From positions 124,001-188,000 of the forward strand of contig CAVOJD010000029.1 in assembly GCA_963696075.1 (NCBI GenBank): 64,000 nt of DNA. Reading direction: 5' to 3'. Below the pieces are notes generated by a model that did no database searches, was not told the DNA's origin, and saw only the letters and a program-made list of their open reading frames with translations. Both the position numbers and the translations under genes were made by a program. This stretch comes from CAJQQK01 sp963696075 (GTDB lineage: Bacteria; Pseudomonadota; Alphaproteobacteria; Rhizobiales; Hyphomicrobiaceae). Shown here in pieces: positions 26,586 to 35,161 of the stretch. Each line of letters opens with the position of its first letter. The stretch's first letter is position 1.

Positions 26586-27491
26586 CTAAACCGCCGCGAG
26601 CTTCGACGTAAAGCTCGTCGGCCCCTCCGAGCTGACGAGCTTCTTTTCGATCAGGTGATCGACATGCGCCTGCACCGACAGCGACGCGGCGTTGATCAGC
26701 CGGTCATCGAGCCCCTTGTAGACCAGCGCCACAACCTCGCTGATCGTCGTGTGCCCATCGCGGATGGCGCCCAGGATCGCCTGCTCGCGCCATTGCCGGT
26801 GCACCATATAGCCACGCACCATCCGCTGCGGCTCCGCGATGCGTCCGCCGTGACCGGGAAAGAAAACGTCCTCCGGCCGCCCGACGAGCTTTTCCAGTGA
26901 CGCCATGTATTGCGTCATGCTCCCCTCCGGCGGCGCCACCACGGTCGTATTCCAGCCCATCACGTGGTCGCCGGAAAACAGCACATTGCCCTCGCGATGG
27001 TAAAAGCACAGGTGATCGGGCGCATGGCCCGGTGTGAACAGCGCTTCAAGCGTCCACCCCGCCCCCTCGATCGTGTCGCCATCGACAAGCGTCCGGTCGG
27101 GAACGAAGCTCGCCTCGATATATTCCGTCGTCCGCGGATGGGCCCCTGCGGCGCCGCGATTTGCAGCCGTTCGGCCATACCCGAACACCCGCGCACCGGT
27201 CGCATCCACCAGCCGCTCCAGCCCATCGATATGATCACGGTGGGTGTGCGTGATGGCGATTGTGGAGATCTTCCGCCCGCCGGCATAGGCCATGATCGCG
27301 TCAAAATGCGCCGCATCCTCCGGACCCGGATCGATGACGCATAACTCATCCGATCCCAGGATGTAGGTATTGGTGCCCTTGAACGTGAAAACGCTCGGAT
27401 TGTTGGCCACGATCCTGACGATCCCGGGCACGAGTTCACGCGCCTCACCGTAGGTGAAGTCCATATCTGTCCGGAACGACAGTTCGTTCAT
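26586..27491 (-). CDS. MBL-fold metallo-hydrolase (LACTB2-like)
   Basis: A 301-residue metallo-beta-lactamase-fold protein. GTNTYILG leads into the metal site THTHRDHIDGLERLV. Later ligands are in FTPGHAPDHLCFY and LFSGDHVMGWNTTVVAPPEG, and FFPGHGGRIAEP is followed by a C-terminal winged-helix-like segment (QWREQAILGAIRDG). The architecture matches LACTB2/hydroxyacylglutathione-hydrolase-like enzymes, which act on thioesters or nucleic acids; the substrate is unassigned. The start at 27491 (MNELSFRTDMDFTYGEA) is preferred over an upstream start 30 codons earlier. It lies 58 bases downstream of the carboxymuconolactone decarboxylase-family gene on the same strand. Confidence 0.88.
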   Translation of the reverse strand: MNELSFRTDMDFTYGEARELVPGIVRIVANNPSVFTFKGTNTYILGSDELCVIDPGPEDAAHFDAIMAYAGGRKISTIAITHTHRDHIDGLERLVDATGARVFGYGRTAANRGAAGAHPRTTEYIEASFVPDRTLVDGDTIEGAGWTLEALFTPGHAPDHLCFYHREGNVLFSGDHVMGWNTTVVAPPEGSMTQYMASLEKLVGRPEDVFFPGHGGRIAEPQRMVRGYMVHRQWREQAILGAIRDGHTTISEVVALVYKGLDDRLINAASLSVQAHVDHLIEKKLVSSEGPTSFTSKLAAV

Positions 27492-27549
27492 CAGGCCAAT
27501 CCTTAGCGTTGCGAAGCCGGCGCGGTTGCAGGCTCTGGGGTTGCGCGAT

Positions 27550-27960
27550 TTATGCCGAGCGTTCTTTGTCGAAGGCTTCATCGATTGGGATCTGCAACCC
27601 GTTCAGAAGATGGTTCGTGCGCGCCGCCAGCGAGACGACCTGCAGGAATTCCGCGTGTTGTGCGTCCGTCATCCCGAGTTTGCGCGCCGCAGCCGTATGC
27701 GAATGCACACAGTAGGGGCAACTGTTGGCGATCGAGACGGCGGCATAAATCAGTTCCTTGGTCATCGGATCGAGCGTGCCGGGTGTCGCCATGACGCCCT
27801 TGACGTCGCGCCAAACGCTTTCCAGCAACCCTGGATCGAACGCCAGATAGTGCCACAGGTTATTGATGAAGTCGCTGCCGCGTGTGGCGCGGATATCATC
27901 GAAAACGGCCTTGACCCTGGGATCGGCTTCCGGATTGGTGGGACTTGCGACGGTCGACAT
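27550..27960 (-). CDS. Carboxymuconolactone decarboxylase/AhpD-family protein
   Basis: A 136-residue helical CMD-domain protein. The redox signature is ANSCPYCVHSHTAAARKLGM, with a CxxC followed by a histidine as in AhpD alkylhydroperoxidases and peroxidase-related proteins. Both cysteines are present. It probably reduces peroxides or acts as a disulfide reductase. It lies upstream of the MBL hydrolase in the same direction with 58 bases between. Confidence 0.87.
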   Translation of the reverse strand: MSTVASPTNPEADPRVKAVFDDIRATRGSDFINNLWHYLAFDPGLLESVWRDVKGVMATPGTLDPMTKELIYAAVSIANSCPYCVHSHTAAARKLGMTDAQHAEFLQVVSLAARTNHLLNGLQIPIDEAFDKERSA

Positions 27961-28205
27961 GGGCGCTCCCGCAGTTACGGTGAAGGAATGGAGAGGGCGA
28001 ACCTAGACGCTTCGCCCGCCCTTGAGAAGCATCCGCCCTGGAGTAGTGCCCGGTTGCGGCCGGGCGTCGTGGCCACATCTGCGCACGCCAATTTCGCCGC
28101 GATGGCCTGCAAGAGCTTGCAATAGGACGTGTTCGTGTGGTTAGCCACGTGCCGGCGCGGGGCTGGTCAGAAGGGGTGGCGGTCTAAGGGCGGCCTGGGG
28201 AAGAC

Positions 28206-30050
28206 ATGGGCACCATCATTACGGTCCACGGGACCTTTGCACACGCAGCGGCTGCCGCAACCGGTACAATGCCGTGGTGGCGCCCGGAGAGTGCGTTCGC
28301 CCGCAAGTTGACCGAAGCCGTCGGCTGCGAGGCCGGCGAGGCAAAGGTCACGGCGTTCCAATGGTCTGGCGAGAATTCCGTCAGTGAGCGCCGCCGCGCG
28401 GGCCACGAACTCCTCCAGCAGCTCGAGGGTCTTGAGAAATCGGGCGAGCCCTATTGCCTGATCGCCCACTCCCACGGCGGCTCCGTCGTCTCCGCAGCCC
28501 TCCTCGAAGCAGCCGCCCGCAAGCGCCCCCTGCCCCACCTCAAGCGCTGGATAACCGTCGGCACACCCTTCATCGAATTGCGCCCTGAGCGCTTTCTTTT
28601 CCTGCGCCTGCCGCTCTTCTTCAAGGCCGTCTACGTTGCCTCGCTGATGCTTTTCGTGATCCTGCTCGGCGCGATTATCGGCGGGTTGGGCACCGGCGAA
28701 CTCTCACTCGCCAATCCCACGATCGCCTGGCGCGCCGGCGCTGCAGCCGTCCTCTCGTCGCTGCCCTTCGCCCTGTTCTATCTCGTTGCCTACCTGCGCG
28801 AGCGCCGCACGCTCTTCCAGCACCGTCCCAAGGTCAAAGCGCGCGCCCAGGCTTATTTCGAATCGCGCTGGTTGCCCCTCACCCACGAGGACGACGAGGC
28901 CGTCCGTGGTCTCGCCTCGTTGCGCAAGGTTGACGTCCCGATCTTTGACCGCGAGTTCGCAGTCCCGGTGCTGAGCCTGGTATCGGTCTTTATCCTCCCG
29001 CTGCTCTACCTGCTGGCCGTCAATTCCCCCACCCTGATGATGGGGCTGGCGGACAAGCTGCGCAGCGACGTCTATCAGGTCACCCGCCAGGAGCGTGCCG
29101 ACGCCCTGCAACGCGCGCGCGGCACCTTGCGGGATTTGCGTGCCGAAATCGCCGATCAGCGCAAGATCACGGACGACACCCTGGCCCCGCTTCACGAGCG
29201 TGACGCCGCCGGACGCGAGATCAGAAAACTTGAACAGCGCCTCGCGGGCGTGCGCTCCGACCTCCACCGAAGCTATCCCGATCTCCCGCAGCTCCAGCGC
29301 TCGGTTCGCTTCCAGCGTCGCTTCCTCGAGCGTGACGGCAAGCTGTGCAACGGCGGCAGGCTTTGCGGCGACGGCCGCGACGTCGGCCTCAACGCCCGCC
29401 TCCTTCTCCATCTCGTGACGGACGAAGCCGTCAGCCTGTTCATCGATGATGAGCTCCGCCGCAGCACCGTTGGCCGCACGGTCCGCTTCCTGGTGCCGGT
29501 CGTCCTCGTCCCCATCGTCTTTGGCATCGCGGCAATCCTGATCGTCATGCTCGTCCAGGTCATCGCGCGCGTTTTCTCCGGCCTTGCCAGCCGCTGGCTC
29601 GACCGGATCACCTGGCGTCAGGTCCGCCGCACCGCCTACGGCATCGATACCGAGGACGAAGTCGCTGTCGCAGCAGCCCCCGGCCCGGTCTGGGTCCGCG
29701 CCAAACGGCCCTTCCTGCCGGCCCGGGTTTCTGAGGCCATCACCGAGCACGCCAATCAGGCGACGTTCCAGTCGCTCGGAAAATTTCGCAACGCAATCAG
29801 CGAGTTGGCGCATCTGGAGCGGGTCGCCGACGGGACTGAGACAATTGCGGATTATCTGAGCTGGAACGAATTGATCCACACGACATACTTTCATGTGCCT
29901 GACGTATCCCGCCTCATCGCCGCTGCGATTGCCGGTGAAGCGGGCTTCAAGTCAACCACCACCTTTGATCAGGCAGGCACCGACATCGACCTGGATCGCT
30001 GGCTTGGCACCCATGCGGCGAGACCCAGTGGCACACAAGAGGCGGCATGA
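28206..30050 (+). CDS. Large membrane-anchored alpha/beta hydrolase-like protein
   Basis: A 614-residue protein I cannot name. The N-terminus is an alpha/beta hydrolase, with VHGTFAH near residue 7 and a Ser elbow LIAHSHGGSVVSAALLEAA at about residues 93-111. Membrane pairs follow at about 140-165 and 175-200, another at about 255-275, and one at about 420-445. A charged coiled-coil-like stretch rich in Arg/Glu/Asp (roughly 295-360) sits between them. The C-terminal ~120 residues are soluble. The layout suggests an inner-membrane lipase/esterase-like protein with a cytoplasmic nucleophile domain. It is preceded by 245 bases without a gene and followed by tRNA-Gln. Confidence 0.65.
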   Translation: MGTIITVHGTFAHAAAAATGTMPWWRPESAFARKLTEAVGCEAGEAKVTAFQWSGENSVSERRRAGHELLQQLEGLEKSGEPYCLIAHSHGGSVVSAALLEAAARKRPLPHLKRWITVGTPFIELRPERFLFLRLPLFFKAVYVASLMLFVILLGAIIGGLGTGELSLANPTIAWRAGAAAVLSSLPFALFYLVAYLRERRTLFQHRPKVKARAQAYFESRWLPLTHEDDEAVRGLASLRKVDVPIFDREFAVPVLSLVSVFILPLLYLLAVNSPTLMMGLADKLRSDVYQVTRQERADALQRARGTLRDLRAEIADQRKITDDTLAPLHERDAAGREIRKLEQRLAGVRSDLHRSYPDLPQLQRSVRFQRRFLERDGKLCNGGRLCGDGRDVGLNARLLLHLVTDEAVSLFIDDELRRSTVGRTVRFLVPVVLVPIVFGIAAILIVMLVQVIARVFSGLASRWLDRITWRQVRRTAYGIDTEDEVAVAAAPGPVWVRAKRPFLPARVSEAITEHANQATFQSLGKFRNAISELAHLERVADGTETIADYLSWNELIHTTYFHVPDVSRLIAAAIAGEAGFKSTTTFDQAGTDIDLDRWLGTHAARPSGTQEAA

Positions 30051-30163
30051 TTGATCGCGTGAGGCTTGAAGCTGCGATCGAATATCGCTATCAAGCTCTC
30101 CCGCCCGATGAAGATCGGGCCGTGGTGGCGCGTGACGCGATTGTTGATCGCAGCACGCCGGAA

Positions 30164-30238
30164 TGGGGTGTAGCCAAGCGGTAAGGCAGCGGTTTTTGGT
30201 ATCGCCATGCGGAGGTTCGAATCCTCCCACCCCAGCCA
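30164..30238 (+). tRNA. tRNA-Gln (anticodon TTG)
   Basis: A 75-nt cloverleaf. The acceptor stem TGGGGTG/CACCCCA has seven pairs. The anticodon stem GCGGT/ATCGC closes the loop TTTTGGT with anticodon TTG, reading CAA. The T-arm contains GGTTCGAATCC. Discriminator G and an encoded CCA end the gene at 30238. No integrated element is seen at its 3' end; asparaginase follows. Confidence 0.96.
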
Positions 30239-30376
30239 CTTTTGTGAATCCGACGCCAGGACGCCGCAGTGCCCGGCAGGGCCGCGCGGTCCGGCAACAC
30301 TTCGGTCGTAGGATTTTGGTCTCGTTGGCTGTTGAGTTTCGCCCGTTCCGACAAAAACGTTGATTGGGGAAATCCT

Positions 30377-31393
30377 ATGGCCCGCATGGCGCAAACGCTC
30401 GCCGTAGTCACGCGCGCCGAGCAACTTGAAAGCAGCCACGTCGGAACGCTGGTCGTCGCCAAGGCAACCGGTGAGGTGCTGGGCGTCGTTGGCGATCCGA
30501 CCGCTCCGGTTTTCCCGCGCTCCGCCATCAAGCTCATCCAGGCCCTGCCCCTGGTCGAGACGGGCGCTGCGGATCATTTTCAGCTTGGCAATGGCGAACT
30601 GGCGTTGGCGTGTGCATCCCACAGCGCCGCACCCATTCATGTCGCAACCGCCACCCGCTTCCTCGCCCGCGCCGGGCTTGGCCCCGAGTGCCTCGCCTGC
30701 GGTGCCCATCTGCCGATCGGCACAACCGAGCAGCGCGCCTTCCTGCGCACAGGGGAAACCCCTTCCCCCCTCCACAACAACTGTTCCGGCAAGCACGCCG
30801 GCATGCTCCTGACCGCCGCCCATAGGCACGAGCCTCTCGAGCATTACGAACTGGCCCACCACCCCGTCCAGCAGCGTGTGCGCCAGACGATCGAAGACAC
30901 CCTCGAAATCGACCTCGCCGGCGCCATCCCCGGCATCGATGGCTGCTCGGCGCCAAACTGGGCGGTGCCGCTCGATCGCCTCGCTATCGCCTTCGCTCGT
31001 CTGGTCACCGGGGAAGCCCTGCCGCCCGCGCGCCGCCGTGCGAGCGGACGCCTGCTCGAGGCATGCTGGCGCGAGCCCGTTCTGATGGCGGGGCAGGATC
31101 GCCTCGACACCAGGGTTCTGACCCGCTTTTCCGGTGATGTGTTCATCAAGACCGGCGCGGAAGGTGTCTATTGCGGTGCCATTCGCTCACGCGGGATCGG
31201 CTTCGCCCTCAAGGTCACGGATGGCGCCAAGCGCGCGGCGGAGATGGCCGTCGGTGCAATCCTGGCCCGCTTTCTCGAGGACGCAGCCGACCTCGGTCAG
31301 CCAGAGATCCTGCACAACGCGGCCGGCATCGCCGTTGGCGACATTCGCCCGGGCGGCCCGCTCAAGTCGGTTCTCGACGGCATTCTGGTGTAA
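30377..31393 (+). CDS. Asparaginase, rhizobial (type 3) family
   Basis: A 338-residue asparaginase of the Rhizobium etli AnsA-like family, unrelated to E. coli types I and II. Seen are the serine region ALACASHSAAPIH, the metal-binding cysteine in LACGAHLPIG, the second Cys and Lys in NNCSGKHAGMLL, GCSAPNWAVPL, and the C-terminal FIKTGAEGVYCGAI and GFALKVTDGAKRAAEM. It hydrolyses L-asparagine to aspartate and ammonia. The ATG at 30377 has GGGGA upstream. It is another nitrogen-releasing amidohydrolase in the window besides the guanidine hydrolase. Confidence 0.92.
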   Translation: MARMAQTLAVVTRAEQLESSHVGTLVVAKATGEVLGVVGDPTAPVFPRSAIKLIQALPLVETGAADHFQLGNGELALACASHSAAPIHVATATRFLARAGLGPECLACGAHLPIGTTEQRAFLRTGETPSPLHNNCSGKHAGMLLTAAHRHEPLEHYELAHHPVQQRVRQTIEDTLEIDLAGAIPGIDGCSAPNWAVPLDRLAIAFARLVTGEALPPARRRASGRLLEACWREPVLMAGQDRLDTRVLTRFSGDVFIKTGAEGVYCGAIRSRGIGFALKVTDGAKRAAEMAVGAILARFLEDAADLGQPEILHNAAGIAVGDIRPGGPLKSVLDGILV

Positions 31394-31426
31394 CGCGGCG
31401 ACGGTGCGATAGGTAAAAAGGGTGCG

Positions 31427-32761
31427 TCAGGTAAACATGTTGGCGCTGAGGTGCGCAGCCCCGAACCGGCCGTCTGCCGCCGTCGCGGCATCACCGACCG
31501 CCACGCCATGATCGAACAGGCGGACATGGCCCTCCCGCGCACCACTCACCATGTTGGCGCACAAAAGCACGCTCCCGGCGCGCCCCTCGCTTGAAATGGC
31601 GATGCCGACGCTGCTGTCGCGAATGATATTGCCCGTCGCATTCACCTGGCGGACATACCGGCCCCATCCAATCATCAGCCCCGCCGTCGGCGCGCCCTCG
31701 ATCGTGTTGCCCGAAACGCTGGTATCCGCCTCCACCGCGATGCCGACGCCACGCTTGTCGACCGGTTCTGCTTCGCGCCGGAACAGGTCTCGAATGACAT
31801 TGCCCTGCACGCTTGCAAGGCGGCCGCCGTCGTTGAAGTTCGTCACCTCGATCCCGGTTGCGGCATCCGCGACGATATTATTGGCAATCACCGCCCCCTC
31901 GAAGGCGAACTCGGCATAGAGGGCCACTTCGCCCAGTTTGCGGCAGTTGTTCGCGACGATCTGTACGTTCGAGGCCGCGTTGCACCGCACGGCCGAGAAC
32001 GCGCAATCGGCAATCGTGTTGTTGGCAACGAGAACATGATCGGCCCGAAACACATTGATGCCGTTGCCATTCTGCCCGCTGCCCCCGGCATCCGCCCGAA
32101 CCCGGCTGATGCGGTTGTTGATCACTTGGCTACCATCGACGCCAGACGTCTCGCGCCACACCACGATGGCGTTGTTCGCGATGTCGTCGATCTCGTTGTC
32201 CTGGATGACGAGGCCGGCGCTGTCGCCGGCGCGGATTGCGCTCACGCCGCAGCGGATGATGCGATTGCCCTGAACGCGCCCCCCCGACCGCCACAACCGC
32301 AGGCCGTCCCCGGCAGCATCGGCAATCGCAAGCGACATCAAACGCACGTTGCGGCAGTGGCTGAGCTCGATCAGCGCGCCGTCGGGCAGCGTTTTGCGAT
32401 CACCTTCAATCCTGAAATCGGAGAGTAAAATATCCCGCGCCCCATCGCCAACCAGCCGCCCGGCGCCGCGGCACACGATCACGCTTAGCCCGAGCGCACC
32501 GACAAGGTGGGCCTGATCGGGCAACCGGACCGGCTTGCGGATGGTGATGCGGCCCGGCGCAAGCATCACCGCGCCCCCCTCGGCCGCAGCCGTCGAGAGC
32601 GCGTGCCCGAGCGCGTCGCTTGCGTCTGCAAGCCCGCCACCATCGAAGCGGACCAGCGACTGAGGCGCCGTGCCAGCTGCTTCGCTAGGTACGGCCGCAC
32701 TGACCCCGAGCCCGGCGGCGGCCAGCCCGATGAGGTTTCTGCGATCGAGGGTCCAATCCAT
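31427..32761 (-). CDS. Tat-exported right-handed beta-helix repeat protein (TIGR03808-like)
   Basis: A 444-residue protein with a twin-arginine signal (LDRRNLIGLAAAGLGVSAA) at residues 5-23. A parallel beta-helix follows, visible as repeated asparagine-rich coils (IQDNEIDDIANNAIVVW, VANNTIADCAFSAVR, VIANNIVADAATGIEV). It matches the uncharacterised alphaproteobacterial twin-arginine repeat family. It may bind or cleave polysaccharide, but no catalytic residues can be named. The ATG at 32761 fits the Tat signal better than an upstream start. Confidence 0.85.
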   Translation of the reverse strand: MDWTLDRRNLIGLAAAGLGVSAAVPSEAAGTAPQSLVRFDGGGLADASDALGHALSTAAAEGGAVMLAPGRITIRKPVRLPDQAHLVGALGLSVIVCRGAGRLVGDGARDILLSDFRIEGDRKTLPDGALIELSHCRNVRLMSLAIADAAGDGLRLWRSGGRVQGNRIIRCGVSAIRAGDSAGLVIQDNEIDDIANNAIVVWRETSGVDGSQVINNRISRVRADAGGSGQNGNGINVFRADHVLVANNTIADCAFSAVRCNAASNVQIVANNCRKLGEVALYAEFAFEGAVIANNIVADAATGIEVTNFNDGGRLASVQGNVIRDLFRREAEPVDKRGVGIAVEADTSVSGNTIEGAPTAGLMIGWGRYVRQVNATGNIIRDSSVGIAISSEGRAGSVLLCANMVSGAREGHVRLFDHGVAVGDAATAADGRFGAAHLSANMFT

Positions 32762-32881
32762 GATGAGGGCTGTGCAACTTGCGTGCCGGTTCAACCGCCA
32801 AGCCAGGGAAGGCAGGGAGGGGGGAGCGGCCAGCGGGACGGGCAGGGAGGCAAGGGCAGGGGGCGCTGGGCTCCAGCGGGC

Positions 32882-33529
32882 TCACTGATTGAGGCAGGCT
32901 GCAACAATCTCGATGCCGCCGAGAACGGCCCGGTCGATATCGAGCGGGGCGCGCGCCGCAGCCGGGTTGCGCCCATCCGGCATCTGGATCGGCAGGTGGA
33001 TGAAACCACTGCGCCCGCCGAGGCCCGTTGCCCGTTGCGCGAGCACCGACCGGTAGAACACCGCGTTGCACAGATACGCCCCCGCATCGCGTGACAACCG
33101 CACCGGCAGGCCGCGCTTCATCAGCCGCGCCTGCACCCGCGCCGCCGGCAGCTGCGTTGCCATTTCCGCCGGCCCGAACGGGTCGATCACCGGTATCTGC
33201 GGCATCAGTCCGGCCGCATCGACGCGCCCGGCATGATTGCGCGCCACCGTCTCGATCACGAACCCGTTGGCGAGATGGGAGACACCGAAATGCAGCGCGA
33301 GACGCGGCTTGAGGTCAAGCACCAGATCACCAACGTGCGCCGGCGCGATGTGCCATTCCGTCGGCAGCGCGGACCACACCACGTCGGCCGAGGGAAACCG
33401 CTGCCTGACGGCGTGCCCAAGCCGCTCCGCCACAGTTGCGGACACGTTGCGCGGCACGCCGGGAAACGGACCGAACCCGGTAATCAGGATCTGACATCGG
33501 CCGGAATTGATCTGCGGCAGGGGCATCAT
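32882..33529 (-). CDS. pcp: Pyroglutamyl-peptidase I-like cysteine peptidase
   Basis: A 215-residue C15-family peptidase that would remove N-terminal pyroglutamate. The core begins ILITGFGPFPGVPRNVSA, the catalytic Cys lies in SRDAGAYLCNAVFYRSV, and the His in SGFIHLPIQMP. The expected Glu is probably in the VIETVARNHAG region, where the alignment is less certain. Its ATG at 33529 overlaps the meaB stop as ATGA, so it is translationally coupled to meaB, an unusual partner. Confidence 0.85.
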   Translation of the reverse strand: MMPLPQINSGRCQILITGFGPFPGVPRNVSATVAERLGHAVRQRFPSADVVWSALPTEWHIAPAHVGDLVLDLKPRLALHFGVSHLANGFVIETVARNHAGRVDAAGLMPQIPVIDPFGPAEMATQLPAARVQARLMKRGLPVRLSRDAGAYLCNAVFYRSVLAQRATGLGGRSGFIHLPIQMPDGRNPAAARAPLDIDRAVLGGIEIVAACLNQ

Positions 33530-34587
33530 GTCGCCGGGTCCTCGCCACCCGTCCTGCCAGCTCCGAGCGTGCCGACGAATTGATCGATCACAAGCCCGAC
33601 CGCCGCTGACGGGGCAAGCCTGCCGGCGCGAACGTCTTCCTCGGCCCGCTTGAGCGTTTCGGCCACCTCCGGGGCTGCAAGCATTAACGCGCGCACCTGG
33701 TCGCTCAGCATGTCGTGCATCCATCTCACCGCCTGCGCGCGGCGGCGTTCGGAGAATTCCCCCGTCGCCGTCAGCCGGTCGCGGTGCGATTGGATCTGCG
33801 CCCAGAGCGCATCGAGCCCGGCCCCCGTCAGGCCCGAAACCGTCAGCACCGGCGGCTGCCAGTTCGCCGAGGCCGGCGTCAGCAGGCTGAGCGCGCCGCG
33901 ATAGTCCGCCGCCGAGCGCTCCGCCCGGGCCACGTTGTCCCCATCCGCCTTGTTGATGGCAATGAGGTCGGCAAGCTCGATAATGCCCTTCTTGATGCCC
34001 TGTAATTCGTCCCCGCCACCGGCGAGCAGCAGCACCACGAACGTATCGACCATCTCGGCGACCGTTGTCTCCGATTGGCCGACACCGACCGTCTCGACGA
34101 TCACGATATCGAACCCGGCAGCCTCCACCAGTGCCATCGTCTCGCGCGTCTTGCGCGCCACGCCCCCGAGCGTGCCCGACGTCGGCGACGGGCGCACGAA
34201 GGCGTTTTCGTTGACCGCCAGCCGGCTCATGCGCGTCTTGTCGCCCAGAATGGAGCCGCCGGACCGGCTCGACGTTGGATCGACCGCCAGCACCGCGACC
34301 CGGTGGCCCGCCGCGATGAGGTCCATGCCGAACCGGTCGATTGTCGTCGATTTGCCGACCCCCGGCACGCCCGTAATCCCGATTCGGTGTGCCCGGCCGG
34401 TCTCCGCGTTGATCGCTTGCAGAAGCGCCGCAGCCTCAACCTGATGCGCGCGCTTCGTGCTCTCAACCAGCGTGATCGCGCGCGCCAGCGTGGCCCGGTC
34501 GCCGGCCTTGATGGCGGCGGCCGTGCGTTCGGCGTCGAAACTGCGCCGCGAGGGCTCCGCGCCCGCTGAACTGGTCGTGCTCGTCAC
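33526..34587 (-). CDS. meaB: Methylmalonyl-CoA mutase G-protein chaperone MeaB/ArgK
   Basis: A GTPase that gates cofactor loading and protects methylmalonyl-CoA mutase. The P-loop is GITGVPGVGKSTTIDRFG. SRSGGSILGDKTRMSRL and RPSPTSGTLGGVARKTRE are family-specific, the switch II-like VETVGVGQSE follows, and the NKAD motif is in IAINKADGD. A C-terminal dimerisation helix is present. The start is uncertain: a GTG at 34587 gives 353 residues, and an in-frame ATG at 34629 is possible. mutA and mutB lie 10-16 kb away, so the mutase and its chaperone are in one neighbourhood but not one operon. Confidence 0.93.
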   Translation of the reverse strand: MTSTTSSAGAEPSRRSFDAERTAAAIKAGDRATLARAITLVESTKRAHQVEAAALLQAINAETGRAHRIGITGVPGVGKSTTIDRFGMDLIAAGHRVAVLAVDPTSSRSGGSILGDKTRMSRLAVNENAFVRPSPTSGTLGGVARKTRETMALVEAAGFDIVIVETVGVGQSETTVAEMVDTFVVLLLAGGGDELQGIKKGIIELADLIAINKADGDNVARAERSAADYRGALSLLTPASANWQPPVLTVSGLTGAGLDALWAQIQSHRDRLTATGEFSERRRAQAVRWMHDMLSDQVRALMLAAPEVAETLKRAEEDVRAGRLAPSAAVGLVIDQFVGTLGAGRTGGEDPAT

Positions 34588-34753
34588 TATGAGGGTCCAG
34601 GAATTGAGAGGCGCAAACCCATAACACATCTCCCGGCCTCAGTTCACGCGCCGGCCTGCCATCATCCCCGGCCGCTGCGGGTGATCGCAGTAAACGTTCC
34701 GTTAAGGAGCGTGTCGTATTGTGTCAATCTGCGAAAATTGGGGAGAAGAAGTT

Positions 34754-35143
34754 ATGATCCTGCGTATTCTGGCGGCTTCGTTTGTGGCCCTCGGATTGGG
34801 CCTCATTGTTGAAGAGTCGCAAGCTGCTGAAACGGTCCTGTGCCGCGATGGCCGCATCGTCGAGCTTGGCGCATCAGCGCGTACGGGCAGCGATCCGTGC
34901 CAACGCGCCCGCCTGGAAAAAGCTGTGACGCCACAGGCTGACCCGCAGTCCGTTCCACAGTCCGTGCCCCTTCCCGTCAAGCGCCCGGCAAGGGTCGCAG
35001 AGGCCGAGTTCAAAGGCCCGACTGAGGCAACACCCACCACCTCGGCGGACGGGCCCTTCCGTCAGGCCTCGGCCGACTATCGCCGCGTGCGCATCATCAA
35101 TGCCCGCCCCGGCGCAAGTGCATGGTTCGAACACAACCGCTGA
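34754..35143 (+). CDS. Small exported hypothetical protein
   Basis: 129 residues, not recognised. Residues 1-22 form a signal peptide (ILRILAASFVALGLGLIVEES ends near QAAE). The mature part has two cysteines early (VLCRDGR and DPCQRARLE), a Pro/Gln-rich linker with short repeats (PQSVPQSVPLP), and the terminal VRIINARPGASAWFEHNR. GGGAGAAG lies just upstream of the ATG at 34754. Probably periplasmic. Confidence 0.6.
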   Translation: MILRILAASFVALGLGLIVEESQAAETVLCRDGRIVELGASARTGSDPCQRARLEKAVTPQADPQSVPQSVPLPVKRPARVAEAEFKGPTEATPTTSADGPFRQASADYRRVRIINARPGASAWFEHNR

Positions 35144-35161
35144 AGCCGCAGCCGCTGATAA

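Noticed and set aside
30164..30238. tRNA-Gln as an attachment site of a genomic island
   Set aside because: No integrase and no repeat of the tRNA 3' end could be found nearby; flanking genes look like core genes.
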